Shown here: positions 63,497 through 64,000 of the stretch, one piece after another | Position numbering within the stretch: the first letter of the stretch is position 1 | Layout: each line of letters starts with the position of its first letter | Origin: Pseudomonas sp. LRP2-20 | Lineage (GTDB): Bacteria > Pseudomonadota > Gammaproteobacteria > Pseudomonadales > Pseudomonadaceae | Assembly: GCF_024349685.1 (NCBI RefSeq) | Contig: NZ_AP025944.1 | Coordinates: forward strand, 3,664,001 to 3,728,000 | Direction: 5' to 3' | DNA length: 64,000 nucleotides | Position numbers and translations under genes: made by a program | The notes under the pieces: generated by a model | Database searches by the model: none | Told to the model about the DNA's origin: nothing | What the model saw: only the letters and a program-made list of their open reading frames with translations

Positions 63497-63514
63497 GCCT
63501 GCCGTCAGGCAGGC
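63497..63514. terminator. Hairpin after the transposase gene
   Basis: GCCTGCC (63497-63503) pairs with GGCAGGC (63508-63514) around a 4-base loop, 8 bases beyond the transposase stop. No T run. It probably lies inside the insertion sequence, near its end. Confidence 0.4.
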
Positions 63515-63522
63515 CCTGATCT

Positions 63523-64000
63523 TCACCAGGTTGGCCTGATGAACCGATCTCCGTACAGAATCGCAAATTGATTCATCGCGCTTTTCCAATCATGGGCCGG
63601 TTTTCCCCAATTGGCTGTTATGTTGCGCAATCCCAGCCAAATCAGTTTGGTCGCTGCGTCATCATTCGGGAAATGCCCTCGGGTCTTGATGACCTTGCGT
63701 AGCTGGGCGTTGATGCTCTCGATCGCGTTGGTGGTATAGATCACCTTCCGGATGGCGGGCGGAAAGACAAAGAATGGAATCACGCGATCCCAGGCGCGTC
63801 TCCAGGCAGCCACCACCGTTGGATATTTCTCACCCCACGGCCCGCTCTCAAACTCATCGAGTGCTTGCTCAGCCGCTTCGGCATTGATGGCTTGGTAAAT
63901 CGGTTTCAGTTCCTTGGCCAGTGCGCGCCGTTTGTCCCAGGCCGCGTAGTCCAGGCTGTTGCGGATCAGATGCACGATGCACGTCTGCAATGTCGTCTCT
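63523..64000 (-). mobile_element. IS256-family transposase, C-terminal part (cut by window edge)
   Basis: The minus-strand frame is open from base 64000 to the stop at 63525-63523 and reads ...ETTLQTCIVHLIRNSLDYAA, WDKRRALAKELKPIYQAINA, YTTNAIESINAQLRKVIKTR and ALLGLRNI-like LIWLGLRNITANWGKPAHDW. These are the C-terminal signatures of IS256/MULE-type DDE transposases; the last catalytic Glu is expected in the EQALDEFESGPWGEKYP region. The Asp residues lie beyond the window. The insertion's near end is probably within 63440-63490, where GTGTCAGATTTTTTGTGTGC could be the terminal inverted repeat, but the partner end is not visible. An apparently intact C-terminus suggests a recent copy. Confidence 0.9.

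Noticed and set aside
63457..63522. Terminal inverted repeat and target duplication of the IS256 element
   Set aside because: Only one end is inside the window, so neither the repeat nor the duplication can be verified; not called as a feature.
1..64000. CRISPR arrays, tRNA or rRNA genes, prophage integrase or attachment sites
   Set aside because: Looked for repeat-spacer periodicity, cloverleaf ends with CCA, and integrase motifs near the accessory loci; none was seen. The REP pairs are palindromic pairs, not regularly spaced arrays.

Overview
This is a GC-rich chromosomal segment from a fluorescent Pseudomonas, most likely of the P. putida group. The gene content supports this: sfnECR, quiC next to an MHS transporter, a 470-residue DOPA decarboxylase with its LysR neighbour, gabP and tam. 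So do the many paired REP-type inverted repeats built around a 'CTCCCACAGG' core. The left edge cuts a chemoreceptor gene and the right edge cuts an IS256-family transposase.

Layout: 0-7.4 kb holds a chemoreceptor, an unusual subtilase, a ProX/ProW-type uptake pair without its ATPase, and an aldehyde dehydrogenase. From 7.4 to 17.2 kb there is an accessory locus with three paralogous proteins of 496-599 residues. They are long-helical, carry a central hydrophobic segment and have no signal peptide. Two small Sec-exported proteins are interleaved with them. The sulfur-scavenging operon sfnECR, with a -24/-12 promoter, lies on the opposite strand between the two halves. I do not recognise the large proteins as a named family; their architecture resembles alpha-helical pore-forming toxins of the ClyA/XaxA/HBL type. 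They are the best candidate here for an undescribed system.

From 18.8 to 35.8 kb, one strand carries an insecticidal-type Tc toxin locus. In transcription order it has a TcA N-terminal half with an extra tail of about 500 residues of Ig-like domains, a TcA C-terminal half, an unrecognised AT-richer gene for a jelly-roll/Ig-like protein, and a TcB subunit with a helical insertion of about 180 residues. No TcC (Rhs-type toxin cartridge) gene is present in the window. Together with the helical-protein locus this makes about 28 kb of anti-host or anti-competitor material, interrupted only by sfnECR, a GST and an acetyltransferase.

From 36 to 64 kb the content is ordinary pseudomonad housekeeping and catabolism. 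It includes an EamA exporter, an aldo-keto reductase, a PAS-GGDEF-EAL protein, RidA, an HDOD protein, regulators of the GlxA, TetR, LysR and MocR types, CsbD, quinate/shikimate catabolism (quiC and an MHS transporter with a PcaR-like box between them), ddc, a YebC-family protein, an OPA-family transporter with a divergent LysR regulator, tam, and gabP with a divergent MocR regulator. A small zinc-ribbon gene (DUF2256) starting at TTG lies behind a DUF3833 lipoprotein gene.

All calls are from reading the sequence and from remembered family signatures; no database search was run. Start codons were chosen by Shine-Dalgarno match and are often well inside the longest open frame.
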